NCBI GenBank assembly: GCA_018873245.2
Contig: JAEMBT020000001.1
Coordinates: 17,920,220 to 17,984,219, forward strand
DNA: 64,000 bases
Source of the DNA: Archegozetes longisetosus
Taxonomy: Eukaryota > Arthropoda > Arachnida > Sarcoptiformes > Trhypochthoniidae
Direction: 5' to 3'
In this document: positions 22,689 to 34,698 of the stretch, in pieces
Layout: every line of letters begins with the position of its first letter
How positions within the stretch are numbered: position 1 is the first letter of the stretch
The notes under the pieces: model-generated
Seen by the model: only the letters and a program-made list of their open reading frames with translations
Told to the model about the DNA's origin: nothing
The model's database searches: none
Made by a program: the position numbers and the translations under genes

Positions 22689-25600
22689 ATGTCAACTACA
22701 AGTCGTCCTCAAGTATATACTGGTAGTCTTTTATTTAAGTCGCTTTCTCTTTCTACTGGACTCCCTATCGATCAGGTTTGACATGCATTTTATTGAACAT
22801 TACCACCATTTGTTGATGAATCGATAGATAATACTAGACATTAGATGTTTTATATAATGTATAATGTTTTATATAATGTTTTACATTAATATTTTTATTG
22901 ATATTTTAGGTGAATTTTTTGATCGCACAATTTTCTGCATTAGTACTTGCTGTTGTATATCGAAAATGTCTCTCTCATGAGAAAGTTTCTGTTGCCGCCA
23001 GACAATATGCTGCTTTCATTCCTGGCGCTATTATTGGCTACTTCTGTTTTGGACAGTAAGTTCTTCTCTCCTTTTTTCGTTCTAGTCTCTAGTTATTTGC
23101 TATTTATTTATCTATTTATCGATCTTTTTATTATCTGTCAAATTTGCATAATTGTTTATTAAAATGAATCATATTGAACTTTACTGCAAATATATTATCA
23201 TTGACCTTTTCGTCGCTTAATATTTATTCAGTCGTTACTTTGTTTGCTAGTCGTCATCTATTACTTGTTTCACGTTCTTATGTTCTTTAAGTTTCTAATC
23301 ATATAATATTTATAACTATAAGTGTTATCTCTATTTTAACTATTTAAATATTGCTACTTTTTTAAAGTTTATAATAACTAGTTTTCTACCCTATTTAACC
23401 ATTTCCTTTTTGCTATTATTTTCTTGTTTAGTTGTTTAGTTAGCCAGAAGGTTACAATGTCGTAATATTAAATGCTTGAATACTTTTAGGATATAGTCAC
23501 TCAATTTGTTCTAGCACTACTTTGCTCTACCTTCACGTTGAACTTGCTTCACCAAATTTACTTTTTAATAACTTATCATAACTTATATTGTTTATATTGT
23601 CTCCTAAAATTGTTTATCTTTAACTTATCTTGCTTACTATCTCAAATATTTTATATGAAATTATTTTACCTTGTTTTTATTTTTATTATTCCTCTTTCAT
23701 CTTATTTTTAGCTTCATTTTCGTTTATTTGATACTTTCTTATTTTGACACTATTACACTTTTTTGTCAATTAACTAAATATTTGTTAGTTTTACTATCTC
23801 GTTAGAATAGTGTTCAATAGTTACACTACTTTATATTGTATATGCCTCATTACTCTCATTACATTTTTGCATGCTTCACTTCAATTTTGTCTAATATTCC
23901 ACTTCTAGTTCTCTTTTGGTCAAATCATTTATTTTAGCATAAATAATATATTAAATAATATATTAAATAACAAATATTTTTATTTCAAAACTGATTTATA
24001 TTTGTTTTCTATTCTCTATTTTATATAAAGACAAATATATAATTTGCTCATTCTGACCACGTTATCATACATCGCAATACTAACTTGCAGTCCAAATGTC
24101 ATTCAAAGAGTTGTCCTTTTTGTTGCACTTATGTATCTCTCCTATTTGCATTTATTGCGTCTATTCCATGACTATGGCGGTTATACCATCGATATTACAG
24201 GGTTTGTACTACATATTTCATTCTATCTTATCTTATTTTCTTCTTAGCTCATTCTCTTTTCCCCTTTCTTTAGACCAATTATGATTGCAGTCCAAAAAGT
24301 TACTAATGTTGGATTTAGTCTACACGATGGATTAGCTAAACCTGAACAGAGCTTAAACCCCGAACAAAAGAGATATGCCATTAGGTATCAAATTACCCGA
24401 ACTTCTACTTTGCTTAATTTAATCTAATTTCAGTTATCTTTTGTAGAAAGCGTCCATCGTTTTTGGAGTTTTATAGTTACGTTTTTCAATTTCATACTCT
24501 ATTATGTGGTCCTTTAGTCTTTTATAATGATTACATCGAGTTTGTTGAAGGCAAAAATTTCAGTCGACATTTACAAAGTAGCACAAGAACGAAAATGCCT
24601 TCATCTTTGGTAAGGCTGCTAACTCCTCCACTTTATTCTTACCACCCATTCTATCCTGTTCTTATCCCAACTTTACATTAAACTTATTCTCAATAAACCT
24701 TTTGTTATATCAAATGCAACCAACAAACGGAAATAACTTGCATTCCGATAGACTTTGATTCAATATAAACGTTTGACGTTTTACGTACTTGCAAATAACT
24801 CTTTCAATATTTCGTTTCCTAGTAATTGTTAAGATTTCTGTTTCTTTCAAAAATGCTTTTAGACTAGATATGCAAATGAACATTTGATAATTTATCTCTC
24901 TTTTTGTTGCTAGTTAAGATCAGTTCTGTCAAAATGCTTCATATCTTTGAAGGTTTAGGTTTGAGTATCTCTTAAGCAATTGAGAAATGCCAATAAATTT
25001 CAATTTATGACATGTGCTTTTACTCAAATTGTCAAGCATTTCCTATTTCCCTACCACTTATTTGTATTTTTTCGAAGAATACTTTCAACTTTGTTTGAAA
25101 GTTTGTGATTCATTTTGGTTGATATTAAAATGTTTTCAACATTTTGAGTCTACCATAAAAATGCTTTACAGTAATGGAATCATATAATTATAAATTTGTT
25201 AATAAATGTTTGTTCTGTCAGCCAACTTATAACTTAAATGCCTATAGTTTATCATTAAATACTTGGTAGTCTGACTCAGTTTCTATAATTAACTTCCTAT
25301 TTGATCTGTTGATGCATATCTAAGCTCTCTATCAATCAATAGCATTCAATTCTATTTAATTACTGATTTTGCTATTTTTTATTTCTATATCATTATAGTA
25401 TTGTTCTATTATTGATAATAATTTCGGTCTTTAAGGATATCTTATCAAAACATTTCTATTAAATTCCGACCTAATACCAATCGATACATTTCTATAAAGT
25501 TTGATATGTTTAGTTTGATATAATGTATAAATTTTCGATCTAATCATAATTCTCAGGTTACACAACGCCCTTTTCTTTCATTTGCAACATAAATCTAACA

Positions 25601-27469
25601 GATATTAACAAGATTTAGGTATTAACAATTAGATATTAGACTAAAGTATATCATTATCTTACCTTTCAGTCTCCTGTTCTCAAAAAACTTTGTGTGAGCA
25701 TAACTTTTGCAATATTACTATTGATCGTGGCACCAAAGTTTCCAATTACACATCTGGCAGGTACGTCAATATTTAATACCTTTCTTTCAATACTCTTTGT
25801 TTAACGTTTATATCGATTTATCATTTATCTCTTTAGTTTAATCTTTTTCTTTATTCTATCTTTAAACATATATTAATTCAATTGTGTATATAGTTTTAGG
25901 CTTATATATTCCATTTTCAAACTTATTTTATTCTGCTTTTACCTTAATGTAGAACTTCTGCTTATGAATATTTGATTATCTTCACTAAAGCGAGCTAATT
26001 ATTCTCAAATCGATTTAATAATTATAAAGCATTTAATTACCTGTCTTTATTGTCTAGTTAACTGTAAGAAAAGTTTTAAACTTTAGTATGTCTTATAAGA
26101 TTTGATTCATTCGTATCTCAAATATCTTTTCTCACATTTCAATCTCATTATAATAAGAATGATAATGATTATAATAATGACATAAGAATTGAATTACTTA
26201 AACTATATAAGAATATTCCTAACATTGCTCTAATCTTCGTAATTGATTCAAATTGTTTTGTCTTCAGACTAATACTTTGACTAAATATTTTTGAAATAAA
26301 ATATTTATCCTCTTTGTTAGATTCCTCCCTTAATCTAACAAAAAATCGATTGAATCAATAAAATGAATTGTGTTTTTACAATCCGTGCCTTAGAATATAG
26401 ACCAGATTAGTTTTTCACGTGATATCACACAGTTAGAAATATTAATGAATAATTTCGTTCAATTATTAATGCAATATTTCAGTCTTAATATTACAATCTT
26501 AGTGCTTAAGTCTTAATATTTTAGACTTAATACTTGAATTTTAATATTTAAATCGTTTATTTGTTACAATAGAGGATACATTCTTGCACGAAACTTCATT
26601 CCTATCAAAAATACTCTATCTGTTATGTGCCACATGTGTCGCACGTTTCAAGTACTATCACGCCTGGATTCTTGGAGAAGTCATCTGCAATGCCTCTGGC
26701 CTCGGCTTCTCTGGCTTTGACATCAATGGCGATCCTGACTGGCAACTTATGTCTAATATCGATATTTTCGGATTTGAGGTATTTCATCTAAATCTTCTTT
26801 ATTCACATCTCAGGTCAATAATCAACTCTATAATTCAGAATCATTTATTCTGTCCATTCCTTTCGATTCTTTTACTTCCGAGTATTGATTATTTTAGTGT
26901 AAAAGTTATTTAATATAATTTTCGGGCAATACCTGACCCAAAAAAGTGAATAGACTGAAGACCTGAGATGAAAATGACTAAACATCTGGAATAACACAAT
27001 TGATTAATGAATTGACTTATAGAATGCATTGAATCTTCGAATATCATTGGAGTGTTGGAACAAAACGACTCAGGTATGGCTGAGAAGAACGGCATACGAG
27101 AGAAATAGAAGACATAAACTGCTGCTGACTTATATACTGTCAGCTTTATGGCATGGATTCTATCCTGGCTATTATCTGACATTTCTTGGTGGAGCTTTCT
27201 TTACTTTAGCTGCACGTAATGTTCGTCGCTGTCTTAGACCTAGATTTCAGACTAGCAAACAACTCGCTTTCATCTATGATGTATTCACTTATATCACTAC
27301 CAGAATCATTATGGCTTACCTCGTCTTCCCTTTTGTGTTACTTGAATTTCAGGCCTCTTATAGAGTCTATAGTCAGGTATACTTTTTTGGCCATATTTTT
27401 GGCTTATTTGCTATTCTTATTCTTCCAAAAATTTTGCCACCACCAAAGATAAAGTCTAAAGATAGTTAA
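22689..27469 (+). CDS. MBOAT2: Lysophospholipid acyltransferase, MBOAT1/2 type (eight exons, complete)
   Basis: CDS is join(22689..22775, 22910..23055, 24031..24201, 24274..24384, 24447..24609, 25670..25760, 26573..26778, 27023..27469), 1422 nt, 473 residues, with all phases consistent. Introns are 134, 975, 72, 62, 1060, 812 and 244 bp. Landmarks: GLPIDQVNFLIAQFSA at the N-terminus, GPIMIAVQKVT then HDG, PSFLEFYSYVFQF then CGPLVFYNDYIEFVEG, KYYHAWILGEVICNASGLGF, and SALWHGFYPGYYLTFL. The MBOAT active-site residues are N338 (ECWNKT) and H369 (LWHGF). It has many membrane segments and should act in the ER, reacylating lysophospholipids (lysophosphatidylethanolamine or lysophosphatidylserine in MBOAT1/2 and the fly genes oys/nes). 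The lysine-rich tail (PPPKIKSKDS) is short compared with vertebrate MBOAT2 (about 520 residues). Start: first ATG before TGLPIDQ, which sits as in the vertebrate proteins. The choice between MBOAT1 and MBOAT2 is not resolvable. Confidence 0.92.
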
Positions 27470-28999
27470 TTATATCTGATTAAATTGATATAATTCACAT
27501 TTTAGTGAAAATGATGAACAAAATTGTTTGATTAAACATTTATGTCAGATACTAAGACTATTTGCTCAATCGGAGCAATGTATTAGCTGTGATTTTCATA
27601 TATTTTCTTTATTCTTAATTGTATCTTTATTTTTCTCTTCGATTCTGTTACTTTTCTCTCCGATTCTGTTATTTCTCTCTTCGATTGTCTTACTTTTCTC
27701 CTTTCAAACATTGTATTTGTAATATAAATCATTTTCAATTTAACTTTAGTCCTAATATTGTGGTTTAGGTAACCTTTAATTATGTTATTATCTAATTATA
27801 ACTTGTTTTATAAACTTAATCTTATCTCTAATTGAATTGAATTGATTTGGTATGAAGTTGTTGACTCTCTTAATCTGTTTAGCCAAACTAATATTTCTAT
27901 CAATTTAAGCAACTCTTGTGTCAAATTGATCTGTTAAGCTTATTAAGTTTAGGCAATATATATTTGTATCTATTTTATGGAATCTAGTGTCAAATTCTTG
28001 TTAAGTATGTTATGTATATTAAGTATTTTAACTATTCTACTCTTACTTTAATATATTTCGCTCAACTACTATAATAACAATTTTATTCTTTTTATTATTA
28101 TTCATTCTGTTTTATATATAACCTTTACTTCTCTTTCTTAATATCTATTTTTCGTATATTCTATGTTTGTTTTATTCATATACTTGTTATCTTTCCTCGG
28201 CTTCAGTAGTGATCGGCAATCCATTCAAGGCATTCAAGGCTTTCAAATTATCTCTTACCCTAACTAGAATCTAACTATAAATAAATATATTCTATCATCT
28301 TATCTCTCACATGTCTCTATCAGTTATTATATTCTTTTCTTTTCAATGCCTTCTCTAGTATGTTTATACTAATATTGCTAAATTTTTACTTCGTGTCTGA
28401 TTTCATTTTAAGCTTTCTTGTAGCTCCCAAGGCCTTCTAATTGACTAACCATTCACTAACTATTGCCGAACGCTCTTAACTATAATTATCAATTCATATG
28501 TTTGTTTAATCTTCTAATAATTTGAAGTGTTGGCAAGTGAAAATGCGAAAATGTTTCGATCAAAATTGTCATAAATGAATGATAAATTAATTATAAGTAT
28601 GTAATATTTCAATTGATATATTATGTAAAGTGATTACTGTTAATACGGCCAAAGCTATATCGTATTTCCATTTACTGGTCTATTATTAATCAACTTAATC
28701 ATTAAATGTTATGTTTTAAAGAAAAATAAAGTTTTTTTCAAACTGATCATAGTATTAATGCTCTATTTTTGTCTTATAATTCTAAAACATTTTCTCTCAA
28801 TTTTAATTCAAGTTAATTATAAAAGTCATAAATGTTTCTCATTTCAAATTATTTTAGATCTCTGTCAAGGCTTTAATAAAGAAATACTTTAAATGATAAG
28901 TTTTTTATTTATTTAATAATACGAAGTAATGGAAAGCTTTTAATTAATTAAAATACAGTCGATTCTCTTTATGATGAAATGTAAACTTTTGAAAGATGA

Positions 29000-29345
29000 C
29001 TTAGCTCGCAGACTATGCGCACTATATCAGAATTAGTAGTGACGAAGACGGGCAGCCCTGTGCTCGTATACAATCTATTAATCAGAGTGTCTGATCCAAT
29101 ATTTAAGAACCGAGTACCTCCTAGTTATTTGTTTCATTATTTTGTTTGTCAGTTTCAAAAGCGAAGGTCTCGAAGTTCCGTAGGGAATATTGACAACCGA
29201 AGAGTTTTATCTAGAGCATGTTACTTACGTGCTCTTTCATCTAAGGACCACATGACCCCCAATTTATTCCCATAAGGAGTACTACAATAGCCAATCATAT
29301 TAGACTATAGTGGGAGGGTCACATGGCACTTAGGTTAGGTTAGGC
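29000..29345. other. GC-richer island ending in a hairpin and a TTAGG tract
   Basis: The composition differs sharply from its AT-rich surroundings. An 86-codon ORF (29,015-29,275, alternative start) has normal-looking codons but matches no family I know. At the right end, ACCACATGACCCCC (about 29,247) pairs with GGGAGGGTCACATGG (about 29,311), and TTAGGTTAGGTTAGG follows at 29330-29344. Just left, ACAGTCGATTCTCTTTATGA (28,957) resembles the terminal repeat of the small MITE at 41,416. The island could be an insertion in a relic MITE or an unrecognised transposon piece. Confidence 0.4.
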
Positions 29346-29879
29346 TGGACACTACTTTTTCATTATCGTTAATGTCTTGTAAATATACTAAATATCTTAA
29401 CAAAATTAGTCTTTATTAGTATTACTTAATTAAATACGTGTTGACTTCTCGGGTAATTCTCCGAAAAAGGTTATCCGATTCCTAAAGTACCGGAGTTGGC
29501 CAGCTCTACCATTATAGTGAACTACCTTTATAATCAACCAGTTTCTACTGCATTCACACTGTTCACTATAACAACAGGTGACTACTTGTCAAATAATAAA
29601 AAATTTTTCCATTTAAATAATCAAGTAATGGTTTAGTTTTTGATAACATTCTATTTATATTTATAGAACTAGACAAAGTTTGTTTGTTTGAAAATATATA
29701 TATGTTCTCATTATATTCTAATTTTATATAACATTCATCTTTTTATAGATTTATGACCAACACTACCTATTACTTTCATTACTATCAAGTCATTATTTTT
29801 ATTATTAAATTGTTTAATATTGTTATAGCTTAAACACAAGGTTATGATATTGAAAATTGCATTGCTTCCTCTCATAGGA

Positions 29880-29944
29880 CAGATAGAGATAGAGAGAGAT
29901 AGAAAGAGAGGGAGAGAGGGAGAAAGAGAGAAGAGAGAGAGAAA
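29880..29944. repeat. GA-rich low-complexity tract
   Basis: Imperfect (GA)n and (GGGA)n purine tract. Confidence 0.85.
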
Positions 29945-30813
29945 TAAACTTTAGATGTCATGCGTTGCACTAGCGTCGTATAATGACGGATAGATAGAGA
30001 GACCGGCAGTTCGACTGCAGTACCCCACCACTAATGTTTTATAGTTTATAGTTTTGTATATTGTTACCTTCAGCCATACTCCTCTGTTTCTCGCTCATTA
30101 CACTCAAATGTTCTTATTTTATATTCGATTTATATATTGATATCTAATTGCTTTTCGCAATTTTAATCTCTATTATACTTTTTGATTATGCTCTCAACTC
30201 AATTCTGGTGACTTTTCTTTTTGATTAAATACTATCTGAATAACTATTATTGCGAAATAATTGCAAATTGTTTAGATTGATTGCTATATCTGTGTGTAAT
30301 TTTAGCTGTTATAATCCTCAATTATCTTCAATTATCTTCAATTCTACTTTCCTATTGATTAGTTAACCTCAATATATATGACTCATCACTTCAATTCTGA
30401 CCAAATTCTAATTATTTCCAATTATATTGTTTTCTATTTTGCTTTAATATTTATATCACACCTTCCATTTATACGTTAAGTAAGTATTTGTTCATTTTTT
30501 TGTTTTTGTTTTGTTTTTTTTTTTCTTATATTTTATTTGTATGTTTCGCTTTGGGTCCATTTTATTTTCAGTTAATTCAAACACAAGTTTAGATAAATTA
30601 AAATTAAGTTTTTCCTTATTATTTCTTATCAATACTTGAATTGATTAGGAATAGAAAAATGTTTAGAAAACAATGAGGAAATGTAATGAGAAAGAAGAGA
30701 TAATTGACAAAATAATATATATTATTGTTCATTACAGGAGTAATCACTCTCTTCACATACATCAGATTTACACTGAATTAATATCAATTATCAGATGAGA
30801 AACTATTGCAATC

Positions 30814-30900
30814 ATGTCGATTATTGCTTATAGGAATCTACTCAATACACTATTTATTGGATTAGTTTTTCATTCCATCTTGTGCCTTCTTGTAAATCAG
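30814..30900 (+). CDS. Candidate signal-peptide exon A for NPC1
   Basis: ATG 30814 opens a 29-codon exon: a short polar start (MSIIAYRN), then a hydrophobic core (LLNTLFIGLVFHSILCLLV) and NQ. It ends in phase 0 at the strong donor CAG|GTAAAT. Phase 0 fits directly onto the NPC1 exon at 34699, giving a 3.8 kb first intron. The NPC1 family needs an N-terminal signal peptide and the exon at 34699 has none, so a separate leader exon is expected upstream. Exon B at 31987 is the rival. This is inference from frame, hydrophobicity and splice signal only. Confidence 0.45.
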
Positions 30901-31986
30901 GTAAATATGTTTTAGTGCTACATTCTCTTCTATCAACTTAATGTTTTTACTTAATCCTGTATTTATGTTTATATTTATATACACTCCCCTCTTTTCATGT
31001 TTATTATGTTACTTCTATTCAATTTATATTCAATTTATATTCAACTTATATTCTTATATTCAATTTACTTATATTCTACTTCTCTCACAACCATTATTGA
31101 CAACTTAACTTAACTAATCTTCAATCTGAAGCTAAAGTCGATTTGAGGCTATTAGATTTTGATGTGAAATTTACCAGAACTTATAAACAATAATTGTTAG
31201 CCTAGTTTTTTAACTATTACTATCTTCACTTATTAGACCGAATTGGGCCATATTTAACACTAACTTTTCTAATGTCTATTCCAATAACTATTTATTCCTA
31301 TTTGGTTTGCATGTATTTCCTTTTTTTATCAGTTTTCATTATTATTTTGATTGTTGTAACGATAGTAATGTATATTTTACTTGTCAAATCTTTTATCTAT
31401 TTAATCATTTGTCTCTATAGTGTTTGCCTTAATTTATTAATTTTAATCGTTTATAAATCAACTTTTGTCACTCAATTCAATCAATTATACCAATTTTAAT
31501 TGTTCATAAATCAACTCTAGTCACTCAATTCAATCATCTCAATGCTGACACATTCACACCATTCAACTATTGTTGATCTGAACAAACTAATTGTTTTGCT
31601 CCTAATTGATTTCAAGTTATTTCTGTTCTTTATATGCTGACCTTTCTTTTAATTTATTCGTCAATATATTGAAGAGTCATCTGATTGAACATAAAATATA
31701 TTTTCAAGTTAAACAGAACAGGATTTGAAAAGTTATTTTTGAACCTATTTTTGACGCTATTTCTATAATAATTGTTTATTAATAGTAGTATGTATTTATG
31801 CTTCTGCTCTTTCATATCTTATTTTATTCTTATTTTATTCTTATTTTATTCTTATTTCAATTATTTCTTCACTAGTAGTAATACTGAGATATTTCTTGAT
31901 AAACAATAATATTGAGACACTTAATGACTATCAATACTATTGAAAAATATTTAAGAGTTTCAGTCAGTTGGTAGTTAACAAATATA
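30901..31986. other. Gene-free stretch between the two candidate NPC1 leader exons
   Basis: AT-rich, with short tandem repeats TATTCAATTTA (31,017-31,065) and TTTTATTCTTA (31,822-31,857). A hydrophobic 75-codon ORF at 31,272 reflects T-richness. Confidence 0.35.
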
Positions 31987-32046
31987 ATGACTCAGAACTG
32001 GTTTCTATGGCTCCACTGTATTATCTTAGCTATATCAAGGATTCAA
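31987..32046 (+). CDS. Candidate signal-peptide exon B for NPC1
   Basis: ATG 31987 opens a 20-codon exon, MTQNWFLWLHCIILAISRIQ, with a compact hydrophobic core, ending in phase 0 at CAA|GTATTT. It would also splice in frame to 34699 (2.65 kb intron). Its donor is weaker than that of exon A. A and B may be alternatives from two promoters, or one is chance. Confidence 0.35.
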
Positions 32047-33329
32047 GTATTTTCTTATTACGTATTTAAGCACCGTAGTAGTATTTTCCAACTTATTCAT
32101 TCTAACTTATTTATTCTAACTTTTTATTTATACCTTTTCTTCTTATTCTTGCCAACAATCGTTTTATTAATCATCGATGACAATAATGGATGACAACAAT
32201 TGTTGGCAATCTAGTTGTACAAAATATAAAATGTTATCAAATATCAGTAATATATCTATTGATTATCAAACAAATACAACATATCTGTTGTTCAACTCTA
32301 GCATTAATTTTGGAATACTTAGTCATGTTTACATGAATCGTAACCAGCATTAGTTGATTACTCCCACATGTAATTATGCAAGTACCATAAAACAGTATAT
32401 ATGGTTATCCTTTCATTCATCGATGTCCCTTTTTTATTTCTCTTCTCTCTCTCTCCTGTTTTTCGTTGATTTTTCCGATTTCTTATTCTGTTTAATAAGT
32501 AGTACTTTTGCACTAAAGTTACGAAATAACTATAGAATAGGAATTAATTTAGAGATAATATTTGAGTTAAACAAGATCTGTATTGCGAAAATATCTTACG
32601 GCTTCAATTTGAAGGAAAATGTTTTTTGGGTAAATACTAAACTCATATTTTTCATACTAAATAACTAGAAAATTAGTTAACCTCATATAGACCAATCAAA
32701 TGTATTGTAAGGTTAATGTTAAGTTAGTTCTTCTCATTAATGGCTAATCATTTAGTCAACTTTGAAAATATCTTGTCATCAAATGACATGTCAAATTTAA
32801 ATATAGTTGTGTGAGTGCTATAAAGTTGTCTTTAATTCAATAATATTAGAGTTAGAATTTTTATAGCGGTCATCTGACCCGATCCAGCCTGACACGACCC
32901 AACAAGGCCCGACAATATGCTCATATTGAACCATAATTTTCAAAAGACGACAAGCATAACAAAAGCATAAAGTTCTTATCTAAGATGACATTTATTGAAA
33001 GTGAGAGTAGTCTTAGCTATAGTAAGAGATGAGTATTAGAGGTTAATGATTAGTTATAAATATCGTGTCACTGATTCAGACTCATTCAAACTGATTCTGA
33101 CTCTATTTTTGTCTTCCAACTAATATATGAAGCCTTGAAAAACTAACTCTCTATCTTATGTTTGACAACCTGTGCTCGAATCTAACTCCTGGCCCTAATT
33201 CTCTATCTCTATTTTCCATTCCCTAATTCTCCATCACAACACACAATCTCTTAATCAAAGTATAATTAGTAACTTATAGGAAATATTTTAATCTGATTAA
33301 GCTTTATGCGTAGGAATTTCTTAGAGCAT

Positions 33330-33405
33330 AAAATTTGAGTCTTGGAGCATGAATTCAAATCTTAGAGCATGAATCCAAGTCTTAGAGCACAAATCCAAGT
33401 CTTAT
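33330..33405. repeat. ~21 bp tandem repeat
   Basis: About four imperfect units of CTTAGAGCATGAATCCAAGT and variants. Confidence 0.7.
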
Positions 33406-33870
33406 CTGAAAGCCTTGAAGGACCAGAAATAATATGAAAGATGGGATGTGCTGGAGGGCCATAAAACTGCTCCAATTGACTTCTAGTTATTCTGATTTGT
33501 CTCATTGCTTCTATCCGTTAAGACTAACTAAATGTTTTGTTTTTCTATGGATTTACTACTTATTAGTCCAGATGTCTGTTGTTTTACTAATGCCTCATTC
33601 GCTAAATATACCATAAATTAAATCCTTTACTCTTAACTATTCATATGAATACCAGTTTTGCTCCTCTTTTAGTTAGTCTTTATTTGTTTTTTCTTTATTT
33701 TCAAACAAATTTGACAAATTCTTCTTAAGTAAATTCATGATTTTCTACAATTTATTGTGACGAAAATGTTCTTTCATTTCTGTCTATATCCTTAACATAT
33801 ATCCTAAATATTAATCTTTCCTAAGATATGATAAGTATGATCTGATCTGAATTTGTTGGGCTGATAAGTG

Positions 33871-33889
33871 GGAGAGAGAGGGAAGAAGA

Positions 33890-33923
<34 letters not shown>
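33871..33923. repeat. (GA)n microsatellite
   Basis: Interrupted at the left, uninterrupted (GA)n at the right. Confidence 0.9.
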
Positions 33924-33927
<4 letters not shown>

Positions 33928-34698
33928 GCAAAATAGAAAAAATTAAAAATAAATAACGAATATATTAAAAGTGTTGGAAATGAAAACTCTCACAAAATAT
34001 TAGATGATAAAATACAAGAAGGTCAGACTAGTATTAACTAGTGGAGCCTCTAATTATTGGGAACAGCAGAAACAACTTAAAAGTCTTAAGAAACTACTTG
34101 TTTCTGGGCCAGCATTTCTCAATCATTTATGGATAACTACTTAAACTACTTTAAGTGATATATCATTCTTTAAGTGAAAGTTGTTTAGTAACTCTTAGGC
34201 AATAGCTGTTTGGAAAATACTTCTCATTTTGTTAATTGTGTTTTAGGAAGTAATATGTTTTCTAATTTTTATATAAAACAGATAAGTGTGTCATCAGTTG
34301 GAACCGAAAACATACCAATTGCTAGCATTTTGATAGTTTAAAATAAATTCTTAATTACTTCCACATATTTTCTCTTTACACTTAAACTTTTATTTTAATA
34401 TTTCCTAGCCATTTCTGTCACTTTCTCTACCTTATTCTTTCATTCAAACACTTTAATCGATTAATGCATTGATTATTGAAAAATAATATTTTCATATCAA
34501 AGTGCATGCATTATATCAAACAGAGCCTAATTTCGAAGATATGACAACTATTGATTAGTTGGTTCCAAATAGGTTTTCAAGATTACAAATATTGACAAAA
34601 TAGAGGCATAAAATAAACAAAACTATTGAGTGTCAAATTGAAATTAATATGAATGACAAACATAATTGAAAAACTAATATTTGTTTGAATTTTTGCAG

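Larger units (their letters stand above)
27470..30813. other. Gene-poor region downstream of MBOAT
   Basis: AT-rich, with the presumed MBOAT 3' UTR first. It contains imperfect CTTCGATTCTGTTA-type repeats (27,633-27,695), a GC-richer island at 29,000-29,345 (listed separately), and a GA-rich tract at 29,880-29,944. A small C/T-rich ORF at 27,528 is low-complexity. No further gene was recognised. Confidence 0.4.
32047..34698. other. Presumed first intron of NPC1, gene-free
   Basis: No gene was seen. It holds a GC-richer patch of GACCCGA/GACCCAAC motifs (32,876-32,912), about four copies of a ~21 bp unit built on CCAAGTCTTAGAGCA (33,330-33,405), and an (AG)n microsatellite at 33871-33923. The acceptor TTTTTGCAG lies at the right end. 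Confidence 0.4.

Noticed and set aside
26910-27182. 90-codon minus-strand ORF
   Set aside because: Antisense shadow of the last MBOAT exon.
29985-30035. tRNA-like segment (GGCAGTTCGACTGCAG followed by CCCCACCA)
   Set aside because: The T-arm stem is only about four pairs, and no acceptor, D or anticodon arms could be fitted.
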